DNA of 64,000 nt from Pyrrhosoma nymphula (lineage: Eukaryota; Arthropoda; Insecta; Odonata; Coenagrionidae). The DNA lies in assembly GCA_963573305.1 (NCBI GenBank), contig OY754335.1, forward strand, positions 11,199,501-11,263,500, read 5' to 3'. Shown in pieces: positions 49,545 through 61,740 of the stretch (position 1 is its first letter; each line of letters opens with the position of its first letter). A program made the translations under genes and the position numbers. The notes under the pieces were generated by a model. It worked only from the letters and a program-made list of their open reading frames with translations, did not search any database and was not told the DNA's origin.

Positions 49545-49949
49545 ATGCTTAGCGGATCGAGACATCCCTTTCCATTAAGGTTTCAGCTGGCGACTTCACC
49601 GGAGAGGCTAGGAGAAGCAATACAAAAATGCTGGGGCATTTTCCGCCAGAAAGGGATACCTACATCTGATTCCGTGTTTATCGACGACGAACAGAAAATG
49701 CACTCAATTTATAAAACACTTAACGAGCTCCAACCTGTGATTATGATTGATAAACCGGCCGTCGATATAAGAATAATCTGTCCGGATCGCATCCAAAGCG
49801 ATGGCTATCGACACGTTTCCAAATATTATATCAAAGAAATTATGAAACAATGTAACAGATATTTCCAACGAGTATGTGATCCCAAAAACTACAGCCTAGG
49901 GGCTAAAGCTGAGTTGGCAACTTATTTAATCAAAATTCAAGGCAACTAA
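49545..49949 (+). CDS. Candidate terminal coding exon, unidentified protein
   Basis: The frame is open from after a stop at 49536 to TAA at 49947-49949. Likely exon starts are after TTTCCATTAAG (about 49580) or GTTTCAG (about 49587), giving about 120 codons; the nominal ATG at 49545 may be intronic. The product has coding-like composition, with SPERLGEAIQKCWGIFRQKG, then IDDEQKMHSIYKTLNELQP and, near the C-terminus, KYYIKEIMKQCNRYFQRVCD. It looks helical and soluble, without membrane segments. An AATAAA lies about 60 bases downstream (near 50010), fitting a last exon. I do not recognise the family. Upstream exons are not evident nearby, apart from the 313-bp duplication 280 bases away. Confidence 0.5.
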   Translation: MLSGSRHPFPLRFQLATSPERLGEAIQKCWGIFRQKGIPTSDSVFIDDEQKMHSIYKTLNELQPVIMIDKPAVDIRIICPDRIQSDGYRHVSKYYIKEIMKQCNRYFQRVCDPKNYSLGAKAELATYLIKIQGN

Positions 49950-50019
49950 TACCGAAAATTAAGAAATAGTTCTTATCTATCTTTTCCTGACCCATAATAT
50001 TGAGTTTAAAAATAAAAAA

Positions 50020-51403
50020 TATGCCCAAGTTTTCCATTCAGAACTTCTTCATCGGCAACTTTAGATCCACTGCGGTATCTAATCGATCAACAGACTTTCA
50101 CTATAACTAGACGTTTGTACAATATTAAATTACCGTGACATTTAAGACACAACATATTAACACAACACAACGGTTTAAAGTTATCATGTAATAAGTCTTA
50201 AAACGGTATTAAGAGTTCTTAAAAAGTGACATTCGATGGTTAATATTTTCTCAAACTTTATTTTTTCGCCGCTATTTACGAGCAAGTTTCCAATGGGCAC
50301 ACACTACCTCCTCAAGGATCGTTTACACATAATCAAACAGAGGAATATCGAACACACAACTTGACATCATTTCTCGTTTCCATGGGTGAAGGGAATGGAC
50401 GTGTTTAAAAGGCCCTTCCATTTTGACCCTAGCTCCACCACATTCTTGCTCATTTCTCCAGCATGAAGATGGAATATATTATTCTTAATTGAAACAAAAA
50501 AGTCCTTAAAAAAGTAAGAAAGCCACTCCAACGATTCATGCCCGCATCATCTCGACATGCCCTCTATTACAGTGTCACAGGCTTTTCACTATTTTTATTC
50601 CCATCATGCTAAACCCAGCTAACCTGAACTTTTTGGTATAAAAATACTGTGGTCAAATACTGTGCTTACATGGCGTTTGCCCATGATGATACCACCTTAG
50701 AAGTTTGTAACTTACTGCTAATTCTACGACATAATGATCGCGAGCAGAGCAGAATTCGAAAGCCACATCTCTATTGTATTGTATGCATTAAGAGCTGAGA
50801 CAAATTTCATAATTACTTTTGGATCACAGAAAAATAGGTTCAAAATTGAACTGGAATAACATCAGTACTCTGTAAACAAAGAAACGTAAACATTTTAAAG
50901 CATAAGCATCCTAAACCATGCCACTTAGTAAATATCAGCATCGAATGACTTCGAGATCCCCCTTTATGATTATCCCAGATTCCACGTGTCGTACACACAT
51001 GTGCTTTTATTCTATGGTATATTCCTAAACAAACATCGGCACTATTTTCTATCGCTAAGATAATTTTATTATTTAATCGCAAATGATAATTCTTCGGTAA
51101 AGAGAGCATGGATTTTTTTTATGAAACCCTTTAGGCATCATTAACTTAGTATAAGAATTTATTAACCACGTACCAAGAGTGGAGTCATCTCACAAAAAAG
51201 TTTCTACGATGCCTGTGAGGGAAATATTGACGATTTCAAACTATACACGCCTCCTAAATTTGATTGAAACCACACAAAGTGAGTTATAACATGGAAGGAT
51301 AGAAAAAATTCAGACAGCAAACTATCGGTAAAAACTCAGGTTTAACGACAACAGATGCTCGTATCACCTAAGCTGTACCCAAGCCTAGTGATGCCATTGC
51401 ATA
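50020..51403. other. Non-coding stretch
   Basis: No exon recognised between the plus-strand terminal exon candidate and the minus-strand one, which would be convergent genes. AT-rich. Confidence 0.4.
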
Positions 51404-51413
51404 TTTATTAAAT

Positions 51414-51485
51414 TCAATTCCGCTCATCTTTTTCGCGCAGTTTTTTAAAGCGCTCCTTCACTAACTGATACCAACCATTATCGTC
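51414..51485 (-). CDS. Candidate terminal exon, minus strand
   Basis: On the minus strand an acceptor (GTGCTTTCTGTTAG) is followed by 23 codons in phase 0, DDNGWYQLVKERFKKLREKD and ERN, then TGA, and only five bases later AATAAA (about 51409-51404). A charged helical C-terminus directly before a poly(A) signal is a typical gene end. I do not recognise the protein and could not identify the preceding exon with confidence in the 12.5 kb upstream, so it may lie outside the window or in a weak block. Confidence 0.45.
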   Translation of the reverse strand, partial: DDNGWYQLVKERFKKLREKDERN

Positions 51486-52437
51486 CTAACAGAAAGCACG
51501 TGAATTACTTCCATCAATTTTAATACAAGCGAAGATCCTGCGATAATCTCTTAAAATACCCTACATCTAGAACAATACCATCAACTTAGGGTCTAAACAG
51601 AAGAGAATTCTTTACACTAAAAGTTAATCCCGTGGACGTTCCTATTTTTTGCCTAATCTGATAATTATTTACGTATCTAAAAACTGATAACAGTTGGTAT
51701 TGTTATAATCAATAACTGAGCGAATGACGAAACCTTAACAGAGCTCTACTTCAATAAAACCACCTTTTTACGCCCTAAAATGGAAGAACATACCAAGTCC
51801 ATAATTAATTACATATTTACAATGAAAAACCAACGATATGACTAAAATAAAGAAACATACTGAATCACGACCTGGGAAAATGTTTTTTTTTCTCAAGGAA
51901 ATCACCATTGGAATACGCGATAATGGTGGTACCACGGCTTAGCTTAGCCAAAATTGAAATGTTTCAAAACGCGGATGAGTCAGTAACCTAGTAAAATACT
52001 CACTTCAAAGTCTCACGAGGTACCCAACCCGTATTGAATTCTCAGCGCCCTAACTCAATACAGCCCACAGCAAACATACGTATACCTGATAGCATCATTT
52101 TACATATTTATGAGCGTTCTGTCGACTATCAGCCGGACTTTTTCTTCTCCACTGTCAGCTCTTCTTTTCCAAACCTCGTTCACAAAGGTTGACCCTTCCT
52201 CATCTTCCCACATCAGCATCCATAGCAGTACAGTTCCATCAATATCCATCCATCTAATGCACATATGCCTAGCATTTAAGAAGGATGAAGCTGAAGATAA
52301 ACTTGATATAGGGCACGTGGTTCATGATCTGCGAAAATCTGATGACCAAATTAAAGCTCATGTTTAAAAATGGGGGCGAGTCACCTTGGAAATGCAAATT
52401 CGAGTCGAATCCTCAGAGTCTACGTGAACCCCAACCT
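51486..52437. other. Non-coding stretch
   Basis: No exon is secure. An 85-codon plus frame (52110-52367) ends in a charged block (KKDEAEDKLDIGHVVHDLRK) that looks helical but has no recognised family or splice context. Confidence 0.35.
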
Positions 52438-52561
52438 CCTCATATCATTATTCAGTCATATCTCATATCAGTACCTCATATTCAGTACCTCATATCATTA
52501 TTCAGTACCTCAGTATTATCAGTACCTCATATTCAGTACCTCATATCATTATTCAGTCATT
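52438..52561. repeat. 51-bp minisatellite built from CAGTACCTCATATT
   Basis: CAGTACCTCATATTCAGTACC occurs at about 52469 and 52520, with further partial units on each side (TCATATCATTATTCAGT). The period is 51 bases with about 2.3 copies, and each unit is itself made of shorter related segments. Confidence 0.85.
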
Positions 52562-53497
52562 TTTATTAAGGACGGTCAATGAAATATCAACCATCTTCTT
52601 TGTCGAAACTGTCACTGTCTTTCCCCTCTGACCTCCCTCCACGCACCAGCATCCCAGTCACTCCATCCACTTTCATCCAATTCCATCCCTCCCATCCACG
52701 CATTTAGGAAGGACCCCCCCAACACACACACTGCGCCTCACCCGGCCCCTCACTCCAATCCCCTGAGCCGTCGACGCGCGACGAAGCTCTGTCTCTCTCT
52801 ATATCTCTCTCACTCCTCTGGGCCGCCTTTCGGACATCCGACTCCTCTGTCTACCGACTCTCCTCGTAAACCATTGTCACTCGCCACGTTTGTATTTTCG
52901 TAGGTTTATAAAAAAAGAAGCAAAATGAAAAAAAAATATATGAATAGAATGCTTTCAACATTTCCATATACGCCCCTCTTGAATGTAGCTTCCACCCTTT
53001 CCTGACGAGGAAAAAAAACAAAAAAATGAAAACATGAAAGGTCACTTCTGGGCGTAATCTGCATCTCGTGCAAAAACATAAACTGCGACGGTAAAAATCT
53101 CCACTTCGGGCGTCCTTGGTCAAGGCAAATCTTTGAACAACTCATACCATGACTTCCATAAGATGATTTCCGATACTAGGCACCTAAGTGGTCATATGTC
53201 CGCAGGATGTAAAGGCTAATGAGAGAAGATTCCCACTGGTTCGATGAAGCACTCGCTTGAACTCGACTACGAGAAACGGAAACTATTTCCAAAAGCTACA
53301 AACATTGTCATACATAAAGTCACTACTGAAAGCGGCTTTCACAGAAAACACGAACGGCTAAAATGGAGAAATAAGTCAAGAGGTGATACCATAAAATTTC
53401 CAAAAAGGGCATTCATTCCAAGGGAATTCAAAATTGAAGCAGCCAGTAACAACAGAATTGAATTTCGGATTAGAAAATTTGAGCACTTTAATTATTT
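52562..53497. other. Non-coding stretch, C/T-rich then AT-rich
   Basis: A pyrimidine-rich block (52600-52860) precedes AT-rich sequence. A plus frame starting at 53244 runs into the hAT element and has no domain. No gene called. Confidence 0.35.
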
Positions 53498-53505
53498 ACC
53501 TAGCT

Positions 53506-54383
53506 CAGTTGCCGGCAAACCGCGGCTCGCGAGCCACATGCGGCTCTTTGGCGCCTTGAGTGTGGCTCATCCACAAAATACCATACGCGGGGGCGCAAGC
53601 ACAGCGCGATTGAAACTTCGTGATGACTGGTTTTCTTATTTCTTTTTTTACACACTTAGTTGATATTTATGTGTCTTTATCTTTAGGTAAGTGCTCTAAA
53701 GCAACTTGTTGAGAAAACATTTCCAGAAAGATAAAATGTCAACGCGTATCGTCGAGTGGTGTCTTTGCATCGTGTTCTACAGTGTATTACTTCCGAGCGC
53801 GTGTCCCCGTCGGAAAGTGTAGAATTGCAGTTAAAATCCGCACCCCTGCGGTTGGCAATTCCACCTGCTTCTGTCCGAAGCGCTTTGCCTCCCCTACAAG
53901 ATTCCCCAAAGGAAGAAGGCGTATTTAGGGGCTACGAAGTTTCAATCGGGCTGTACGCGCGGGGGTGTAGGGTCGGCCGGGCGACGGGATACGCAGCACG
54001 CGCGCGACCCACGCACGAGTTGAGCGAGCCAGTCAGTCAGCAGTCTCATTTTGCAGTGGTTAGTGCTAGTCGCGTCCGCAAATCGCGCGCCGGTGACAAG
54101 TGTTAAGTACCTACTCGAAGCATAAAGTTACCTGTATTTTTCCAACCAGCTGCAAATCCTACAGGTATTTTTGTCATCAATTTAAGAATTGTAATTATTT
54201 TGTGCCGACATTATTATTATAAAATAAAATATTTTTTAGGTGCCATGTTTGGCATGGCTACAAAGAAGAAGCAAAAAAAATCGGCAGACGAAAACCGTGA
54301 ATTTAAAGTTGAATAAAGTTGAAATTTCAATCGTTGTACTGTTGATATTTGGCTCTTTTGACTAAGGAGTTTGCCGACCACTG
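53506..54383 (+). mobile_element. hAT element, deletion derivative, 878 bp
   Basis: The ends CAGTTGCCGGCAAACCGCGG (left) and CAGTGGTCGGCAAAC (complement of the right end) are inverted copies, and the flanks are the identical octamer ACCTAGCT (53498-53505 and 54384-54391). An 8-bp duplication and CAG ends define hAT. Sub-terminal GCGGCTCGCGAGCCACATGC and AAAGAGCCAAATA match the GTF2IRD2/ZMYM-like hAT group. Inside are a donor-like site (TATCTTTAG|GTAAGTGC, 53687), a GC-rich leader and a remnant of the transposase start. The rest of the transposase is deleted. Confidence 0.9.
54245..54316 (+). pseudogene. hAT transposase N-terminal remnant, 23 codons
   Basis: After an acceptor (ATTTTTTAG) the frame reads MFGMATKKKQKKSADENREF then KVE and stop. 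'KK.KK..DENREF' matches the start of GTF2IRD2-like hAT transposases, where it is normally followed by a BED-type zinc finger and the catalytic domain. Here the frame closes at once and the terminal repeat follows within 70 bases, so the coding body has been lost by internal deletion. Confidence 0.7.
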
Positions 54384-54391
54384 ACCTAGCT

Positions 54392-54713
54392 CAATGCGGT
54401 TAAAAAAAACGTACGCCACAAAAACGAAAGATTTCCCTCAAGACTCTGAGGCACAGCGACTACAGGAAAAGTAATTAAAATTCCCCAACAAGGGCACTGA
54501 ATATCAATTATGATCAACCCAATAGAGGAGTTACTCTTTTGTTAATAAAAAAACATTATAACCTGGAGTTATGAGAGTACGTTATAGGAAAAACTAACCT
54601 TACGAAAATGTTTTAATGAATTTCAAAGTATAACTAATTTTCGTTTCGCGAGAGGTCGCTTAATATTCTTCGATTGCTACCTTCGAATGATTTCAGATAC
54701 TTTGATTTCTACC
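54392..54713. other. Non-coding stretch
   Basis: AT-rich flank of the hAT element. Nothing recognised. Confidence 0.4.
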
Positions 54714-55181
54714 TTAGCTAGAAATTAGATAATTAAGTACAGCATTGTTGCACCAGAAACCTACGGAGCCTTCTAACCCAATTACTCCTCCACAAATCAG
54801 CAGAAAATTCCGTTTATTCATCAGACACCCCTTTAAGAACATTCTCCGAAGAGTACCACAGGCTACAGCCGGAATTCTACGATGCTCCACTAAAGAGAAA
54901 CTGTATCCTTCTTCAGCTATTATGTTCCCCATTACTAATCCTCTTAATGACGCCACGTATATTTTTTCATGCAGAGACGCAAATTCCACCAGAGGAAACC
55001 CGGGTACATAGACCAAATTTGAAATTTCACTAAGTTGGTACCATGCATTCGCACCTAACGATTGAATCACTAAAGGAAAAATAATAATGCCCCCATGAAA
55101 AATGACATGGAGCTTTCTAAAAGGAATCACTATTTTGTAATAAATCTCTTCGCAAAAATAAATATATAATCCACGCCTCAA
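54714..55181 (-). CDS. Unidentified 155-codon open frame
   Basis: The longest unexplained frame in an AT-rich setting. It reads, among others, VPGFPLVEFASLHEKIYVAS and LRGLVMGNIIAEEGYSFSLV, with several hydrophobic stretches. The opposite strand is open too (54745-55011) with TEPSNPITPPQISRKFRLFI. Length in low-GC sequence is unusual for chance, but neither strand gives a family I recognise, and no splice or poly(A) signal fixes the strand. It may be part of an unknown transposon. Confidence 0.3.
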   Translation of the reverse strand: MRRGLYIYFCEEIYYKIVIPFRKLHVIFHGGIIIFPLVIQSLGANAWYQLSEISNLVYVPGFPLVEFASLHEKIYVASLRGLVMGNIIAEEGYSFSLVEHRRIPAVACGTLRRMFLKGCLMNKRNFLLICGGVIGLEGSVGFWCNNAVLNYLISS

Positions 55182-58100
55182 CGGTCAACCCTCGAACAAG
55201 TATGATTCGATCAAAACACTGAGAAAGAAAAAACATTATACCAGCCATAAGCTAGCTACATTTATCTTCATTCCGTAACTAGAATTAATTACGGGGGATA
55301 CGTCTGATGATGATCACTTACGCATCGCTACAGTTTCTCATTGACTCTCTATAACAAAGAACAAGAGAATCCATTTTTTACAAACGATTACTTAGTACTA
55401 GTTATCCACACTTTCCGACCATGGTTTCGGGAAATAATTGGCATGTTTAGGGTCTCGGTGAATGCTTCAAGACTTCGAATTGAAATTATTTGCTGAAACC
55501 AAGGTGGGAAGTTAAATATAAACGTGTATAAGAACTAAGCTATCGTTTTAATTAAAAGACTTGGATCCACAAAATTATGCCTAATTCACTCTTAGAATCC
55601 GTTCCATAAAGCACTTTTAAAAAACTATATGAGGCTGAATATATCTGCCACAAATAATCCACCCAAGCCTAAGTTAACACACGTACAAATTCGTTTTAAA
55701 GAGTCAAAATCCAAGTTATGATAAGGCGATTAAGCTAACGTACACAGAAATGTTTCAATAAATACAGTGATGTTATTATGTGATAAAACCTCTCAAGTAA
55801 TCCCTAGGCCCAAGGCACACGTTTTTATTACCGAACACTCCCCGACGAAGCTCACATAACATGGCCTTAACTCGCCTCTCCGTAATTCCCGCTGATGTTA
55901 ACTGGTCCCAAAATGTCCGAGCGTCTCTACGCCGAGTCTGGCATCTTTGAGATACAGAGGAAGTGATAATTAAGACGAAAGGGAATAATTCAGGACAACA
56001 GAGGCATGAGAGATGAAAGACAAAATTAGGAATCAACCTACCCAACCAACCCCTCTCCTACACTAACAAGATTTTATGGGGGGGGGGGGGGGGTGACACT
56101 TCCATTCATCGGCACACATGCGGGTCCCACAGCGACACAAGGGGGACAAGGGTCTCCAGAGATGCCCTGAATACTTTATCGACATTGACAATGATTGGGG
56201 TTAAAGGGCGCAAGAAGAGGATTTCACTCCCTAAAAATCTCTACTCCTCTCACAACGCAGTATTAATTGAATGCTCTTGGTTGGGAGACACACATAATCC
56301 TGCCCAAAAATACTTCCAAAAGGTAATTTGACAAGCCTCCAAAATGTAATTGAACCGTAATCATACTCAATAGAGATAACACTAGATGCAGTCGTACAAA
56401 AATAATTCAGACACATAAGATAGTTCAGTTAACCAATAAAGACAACTTTCGCAGGAAGCCCAGACAATACTACCTTACGAATGCGTAAATTGATGGTGTT
56501 TCACATTCGTCACAACTTATGATAACTCGCAAAGGGTAAGAGCCAAGATGCGGTTTCAAATGGAGAAAGTAAAATAAAGTGGAGGCAAAACATTAATGAA
56601 TACCCATTTAACACTTAATTAATGTTAAATTGGAGTATACACGTCTAAAGTTCTATTCTGAAAACACAAAATGTTGAAAATAAAGATAAAATTAAGACCA
56701 AAATGCAACGAAAACGAGGACTAAAGAAAATTTTGGGTCGTCTTCCAAAATCTTTCTTGAATTGAGGCTGTTTTTCTCCGTAGCGAGAGATTCGATTAAG
56801 AAGAACTCATACTTGACAGGTCTTTTATCAGTCTTCATTTATTTCCATTATGATACAGCCTTAATAATAAGTGAGACACTACGAAGATTAACTGATTATA
56901 CCCAACCCTCCCACAGGAAAACATTAATGATTTCCACCACCCATTTCCCTATTCCGACCATTTATCAACGCCTACCACTTTTGCAACCCCTACTCGGTTA
57001 TAATAATAACAAATTTGTCCCTGAGAATCAAGCCCAATAGGGAGAAATATCTTATGCTTTCCTGGCGAATCTTCAAGTTGAACTCTTTTCGGGCTTCTAC
57101 TCCAATCGTCATTAGTGCTGATTACGCCGCGGTTCCACTGATGTTCAGTAGTCAGTCTACCTTCAGGTCAGGTCAACATTAATTGGTTCACTTGTCTTTT
57201 CCCTACCATTCACAGGATGGGATCCCAGGTTCTCCTGAGGTTGATGCCTTGGTCCCTGCCGAAGTTCTTGGATTATAGGCGAACGTAAATGTCCTCTTTT
57301 GTTCTTCCTTTGAAGTGCTCTTCAGTTCAACAGAGTAGTTAGGCCGTTTCCCATTTCCAATTGCTTGGAGATGGTTGATACTGAGTTCCGTAACTGACCT
57401 GACCTGAAGCAAAAGCAATCTTGATAACTTGCTGTAACCGGCATTATCGGCACGGATGATGAAAGGAAAGTCTCCTATAGAAACGTCGGCCACAAGAAGA
57501 GTTTACTAAGCGCAATAGGGACTCACGGCTCTGTTAAAAACTTTCACGGTCAAGACAGAACATCCAACATTTCCTGGGTGGTAGTTTAAAAAAACTAAGC
57601 CTTAGACGATGCGCAGCGACCTCCAGACTAAAAATTACATTTACTCCATCCATATTGATGCCATTCGTATTCGTACGTCCTGAATTGCACAGTCAATATT
57701 GGAGTATTCAAATGTGGCCGAGGCCAAGTTGGAACCGAAATCCCCCTCTTTATAACGCAGTAAACATGTAAACACAATACGGATTAAAGTACTCTTGCTC
57801 CACAGCAGCGCCTAGCGTAATGAACGAACCCATTCTCCATGGCATAAGAAAGGCGAGAGGGAGAAGCTAAAAGTGGTCTCGAAAACACTTAAAATGCCAC
57901 CGTCCGAGAATAATGTGTTTATATTGTCAATTCCATAAAAATACAAACAGCATTCCGTAAGCCGTTTTGAAACCGCCATTCCTTCGATGCGACCTTCCCG
58001 CCGAGTGCTCACATCCTCTGGCTTCGTTCCCGACACCCGCAGTGTCAACACGGGCAATTTAGGCGGGCGCGAGGGCTTGAAACTGGAAGGACCACAGAAC

Positions 58101-58767
58101 TCCGCAACCGTTCTAAAAATAAACAAATAGAGGCATAGACCGTCCGTCCTTCCTGCATATTCACATTCTCAGTCAACAAGACGGTGGCAACGCAAGCGAA
58201 TTCTCAGGGAGAGCAAGGTAGGTGAGGGCATTGTAGGCAGTTTCTAAGAGGAAGACATTTGCATGCCAGGCTAGGACAATCTTCGCTCTTAAACATGATT
58301 GGGGTTAAGATACGCATTTGTTTATCTTAAGTGATATATGCCACCTCCTCCAAACCCAGGGGCAACCCAGATACTGACAAAAAATATCGAAGACTGCGAA
58401 AAATAAATACTCAGGAAAACTTTTTAACATAAAAATGTTTAGCAATGTTTTTGATAAGCATAACATAGCATTATAGATTAAGCATAGCATAAAAATGTTT
58501 AGCAATGTTTTTGATCAAATCCATTTATGCAATACCCTCCTTATTTACTTGGAGCATTGCACTATTAAGTATAGAACTTTAAACGTGCCATGAAAACATA
58601 CGAAGGTCATTAGCATTCGATGAGCAATACTGGAGGAAGACAAGAAAAAAGTTCGCTGAGCAGGAAAGAAACAATTTGAAAATACTCAAACAATAAACAC
58701 AAGACCTATAAAATGAAAAAAGGTGAACAGCGTAGGTCCTGATGCGTTAATAAATGCAAGGATATAT
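55182..58767. other. Non-coding stretch with G-run
   Basis: A G homopolymer lies at about 56078-56093. A direct repeat (AAAAATGTTTAGCAATGTTTTTGAT) occurs at 58431 and 58491. A 96-codon minus frame (57203-57493) has coding-like stretches but no family I can name. No gene called. Confidence 0.4.
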
Positions 58768-58830
58768 CTACATCCACGAAGTACCGTGCAAGCCACCACT
58801 AGGGTGTGTGGCACGGGGTGATTCCACACC
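58768..58830 (-). mobile_element. LINE 3' tail, minus strand
   Basis: TATCTACATCC followed by GTGCAAGCCACCACTAGGGT and GTGTGGCACGGGGTG is the complement of the conserved 3' end seen at 686-760 and 12385-12440. Only the tail is present; any coding part further right is not recognisable. Confidence 0.65.
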
Positions 58831-61439
58831 AGGCATGCAGCACTCGTCCCAGCACAAATCAGAACCTCGCACGGTCCTCCGGCCGCTAGGCACAGGGCAA
58901 AAAGCAGTCAAAGATATCAAGGTAATATGAATAAAAGCATAAGATATTAAATGCCATGGGATCCATCTGGACATCTCACGGACATGTATGAATAATAACG
59001 AAGATTCTAGAACTTCGTAACCTCAACAGACAGTCGCAACAATTACTGATACGCTAAAACGGGTTTTAAAAAAGTGAAAAGAAAATACCTATACACGAAA
59101 ATAGAAGAATTAGGAGCAATTACTACGATTAATAAAACCTGTAATCACAAAAATTAAGCCCTTAAAAGATAGAATGAATGTGATTTCCAAATTGAAACCA
59201 TGATTTTTCCATCCAGCACGATAAACAAGACAACAAATTACAAAACGGTCAATAACTCGGATTCAACTTTGATGGCAGGAGAGCACCTCGCCCGTTGCAG
59301 AATCCATCCAAGGTTCACAGGTTGTGGCAATGCCAACAGAATAACCTCTTTCAATGCCACAAATTAGACACAGAGCCAGACTCATCGTAGGCAGATATTG
59401 GGCCAAGGAACTAACGCCATTATGGAATAGTTCTCTACAAAATGGATGGTTTAATTTGCGGAACGCACTCGACGAAATAAAAATCAGTTCTCTCGCAGCA
59501 CATGAAGAGGAGTCGAGAACAACAAAGGAACTTTCAAAGACCACTACTTCGCCAAACTAATGTAATGAGGGTACCTCCTGGGGCGAATCCAAATTGAACG
59601 CGGCCAGAATCTTTTTCACCTCTCCAGGGGGATTTGATCTCTCCGTAGACGATTTACGAAATCTAGTCTTTCCCGAAACAAACGAGTATCGTGGAAGAGA
59701 ATGAATTAATCTTAAAGAATCATGCTTGCCGGATTAACAGTGAATTGCCAAAGGATAAATTCGTGTAGATTATACGCAGGCCAGGAGTGGGAGCGACGCG
59801 TTCATAGTGAAGGAAAAATATTTCACTCAGGTAAAATCACCCGAAAATCTTCACGCAACCTCCTACGACGGCGATAGATGAGTTGCTCGCCACTTCCGAC
59901 ACGCCCTCCATAGATCTGCAAAGAAATGGAGAGGGGGAGACCCAAGGGGGAGGAGGAAATGTGAAGGAGAGACGATGGGGCAAATGAAGCTCATTTAGCC
60001 GGCAGAGGAGAAGGCTTTGGCGGAAGTTTGGAGCATATCCACCACCACCATTGCCAGGCGAACACATGCGCTTCGGGTAGGACTGAATGAACAGAGGCGA
60101 GAAGAGCATGAAATGCCTCCCGGGTTAGTGTCGCGAATAAAGCCGCTGCGAAGCCAAAGGATCAAATCCCACCTCGGCGACGGTAGCTGCGTTGATGTAT
60201 CGATTAACTTCAACGATTTAACCCTTTACAAATCCTAGTTCTTACACGCATACAATTTCCCGGTCATATAGCAGGACCAATCTACAATCTTCAATATTAA
60301 ACCATTATTGATAATACCTGAGCATAGCCATTTCTCCAAACAGAACCTGAGTGAAACACGACGATAGGAGCATATGAAATATAAGCTGAAAAACAAGATT
60401 TGGCATGGGATCGTTATTAGCAGATAAACACAAAAAATCACATTCAATGATTACTTGTAATAACCAAGATCACTAGGACCAAGATAATTTAGAAATTATC
60501 TTATGATGTGATCGCACGTTTTTCCACAGGAGCTCCAGATTTCCAGCGATAGCCAAGGCAATTGGTAAATGATATTCCACTTCGTTATGCACTATTGACC
60601 AATACCCTTTATTGAATAACAGAAAATCGTATCCACTAAGAATAGCGGAAGAACATCCGACTGTTTTAGCCGCCAATATATCCAAGCTAGCCAAAACCAG
60701 CTTAATCAAACAAAACAAAGATACCGTATTCTTCGCTAAGCAAATCGTGAGACCTGTTCGGTGGTCAGAAAGCAAATGGTAGGCGTCACAATAACATTGG
60801 TACTGCAGTAGTTGCATACAATCGGAAAAAGTATTCGACTGCTATGTTACAATGGGGCGATCAAATGAATGAATTAGTTATAAAATAAGTTGGTATTCAT
60901 TAATAATGCTAATTTGAAGGCAGTAATTTCGCTTTAACCATACAGGTTAAGCAAACGTACTAAGTAGGGATTCATCGTTATGATAAGGTAATTTAAATAA
61001 GTTGAAATAAAAGTTTCGCGACTGTATTCCAGCATTATTTAGTGCTTTAAGTGTAATATTTGTGCGAATGAAATAATTCAGTTTTTATTAAACTCGCCAG
61101 ACAAGGCCATTAACACATTAGCAGCTCCACTGTTTGAACATGCAATAAATAATAGCCACGACATGAAAGTTTCCACACCGTAATTGTGGCATCAAGATTG
61201 GATAACTAATGGTCAAAATAAATATTTGTTGAATGGCAATTTTTTCCCATTCTCAGGCTAGTAGAATTAAAATAGATAACAAGATACAAATTACAGGAGT
61301 GTTGCAATAAGTTTAAGAAAGGCTAATTTCATTGAATACAAGAGCAATTTTTCTCACATTGTCACAAATTAAACTCTTAACAACAAACATATATTTCATA
61401 AATAATTAGTGCCGATAAAAAGAAGTCTTTACGAAAACA
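58831..61439. other. Non-coding stretch
   Basis: No exon recognised. At 60120-60190 the sequence GGATCAAATCCCACCTCGG weakly resembles a pol III B box, but no A box or stems support a tRNA. Confidence 0.35.
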
Positions 61440-61640
61440 GGTCTCGATAGCCACCGAAGGGGGTTCCAATTTTGAAAAGCAGCGGACTTTCCCGCTTTTT
61501 GGCCGCCGCCGGGGATTTCAGTCAGGACGAATAGTTTGCGGCGAGTCAGCGCTACTCAGCGGCCTGACGTCATGATTTCTGAAGACGTGTTCTCATTGGC
61601 TCAGTTCCGCCGCTCTGCCTCCGTCTCCGAGCTATGACTC
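61440..61640. promoter_or_regulatory. GC-rich promoter-like region (CRE, CCAAT, AP-1)
   Basis: Within 200 bases lie a perfect CRE (CCTGACGTCATG, about 61565), an inverted CCAAT box (ATTGG, about 61597) and a perfect AP-1 site (TATGACTCATT, about 61635), in a locally GC-rich block that includes GCCGCCGCCGGGG. This combination is usual in animal polymerase II promoters and rare by chance in AT-rich DNA. No first exon could be tied to it in either direction. It lies 100 bases upstream of the tRNA-like sequence. Confidence 0.4.
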
Positions 61641-61740
61641 ATTCCTATCGCACAAATATTACGATTACAGCATTACATAAATGCATGAATCCAATTACGA
61701 CTTTTTTCCAACTTATTTCAATTTCGCCCCGATGGCCGCC

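Noticed and set aside
51960..52090. Upstream exon for the minus-strand terminal exon, ending at GAA|GTGAGTATT
   Set aside because: All frames before this donor close within 13 codons, so it cannot be supported as coding.
53244..53663. 139-codon plus frame
   Set aside because: It runs across the left terminus of the hAT element and has no domain; likely chance.
53681..53692. Second recursive splice site (TATCTTTAG|GTAAGTGC, plus strand)
   Set aside because: It lies inside the hAT element, whose own leader intron donor explains it better.
60110..60190. Weak tRNA-like B box (GGATCAAATCC)
   Set aside because: No A box and no pairing acceptor or T stem around it.
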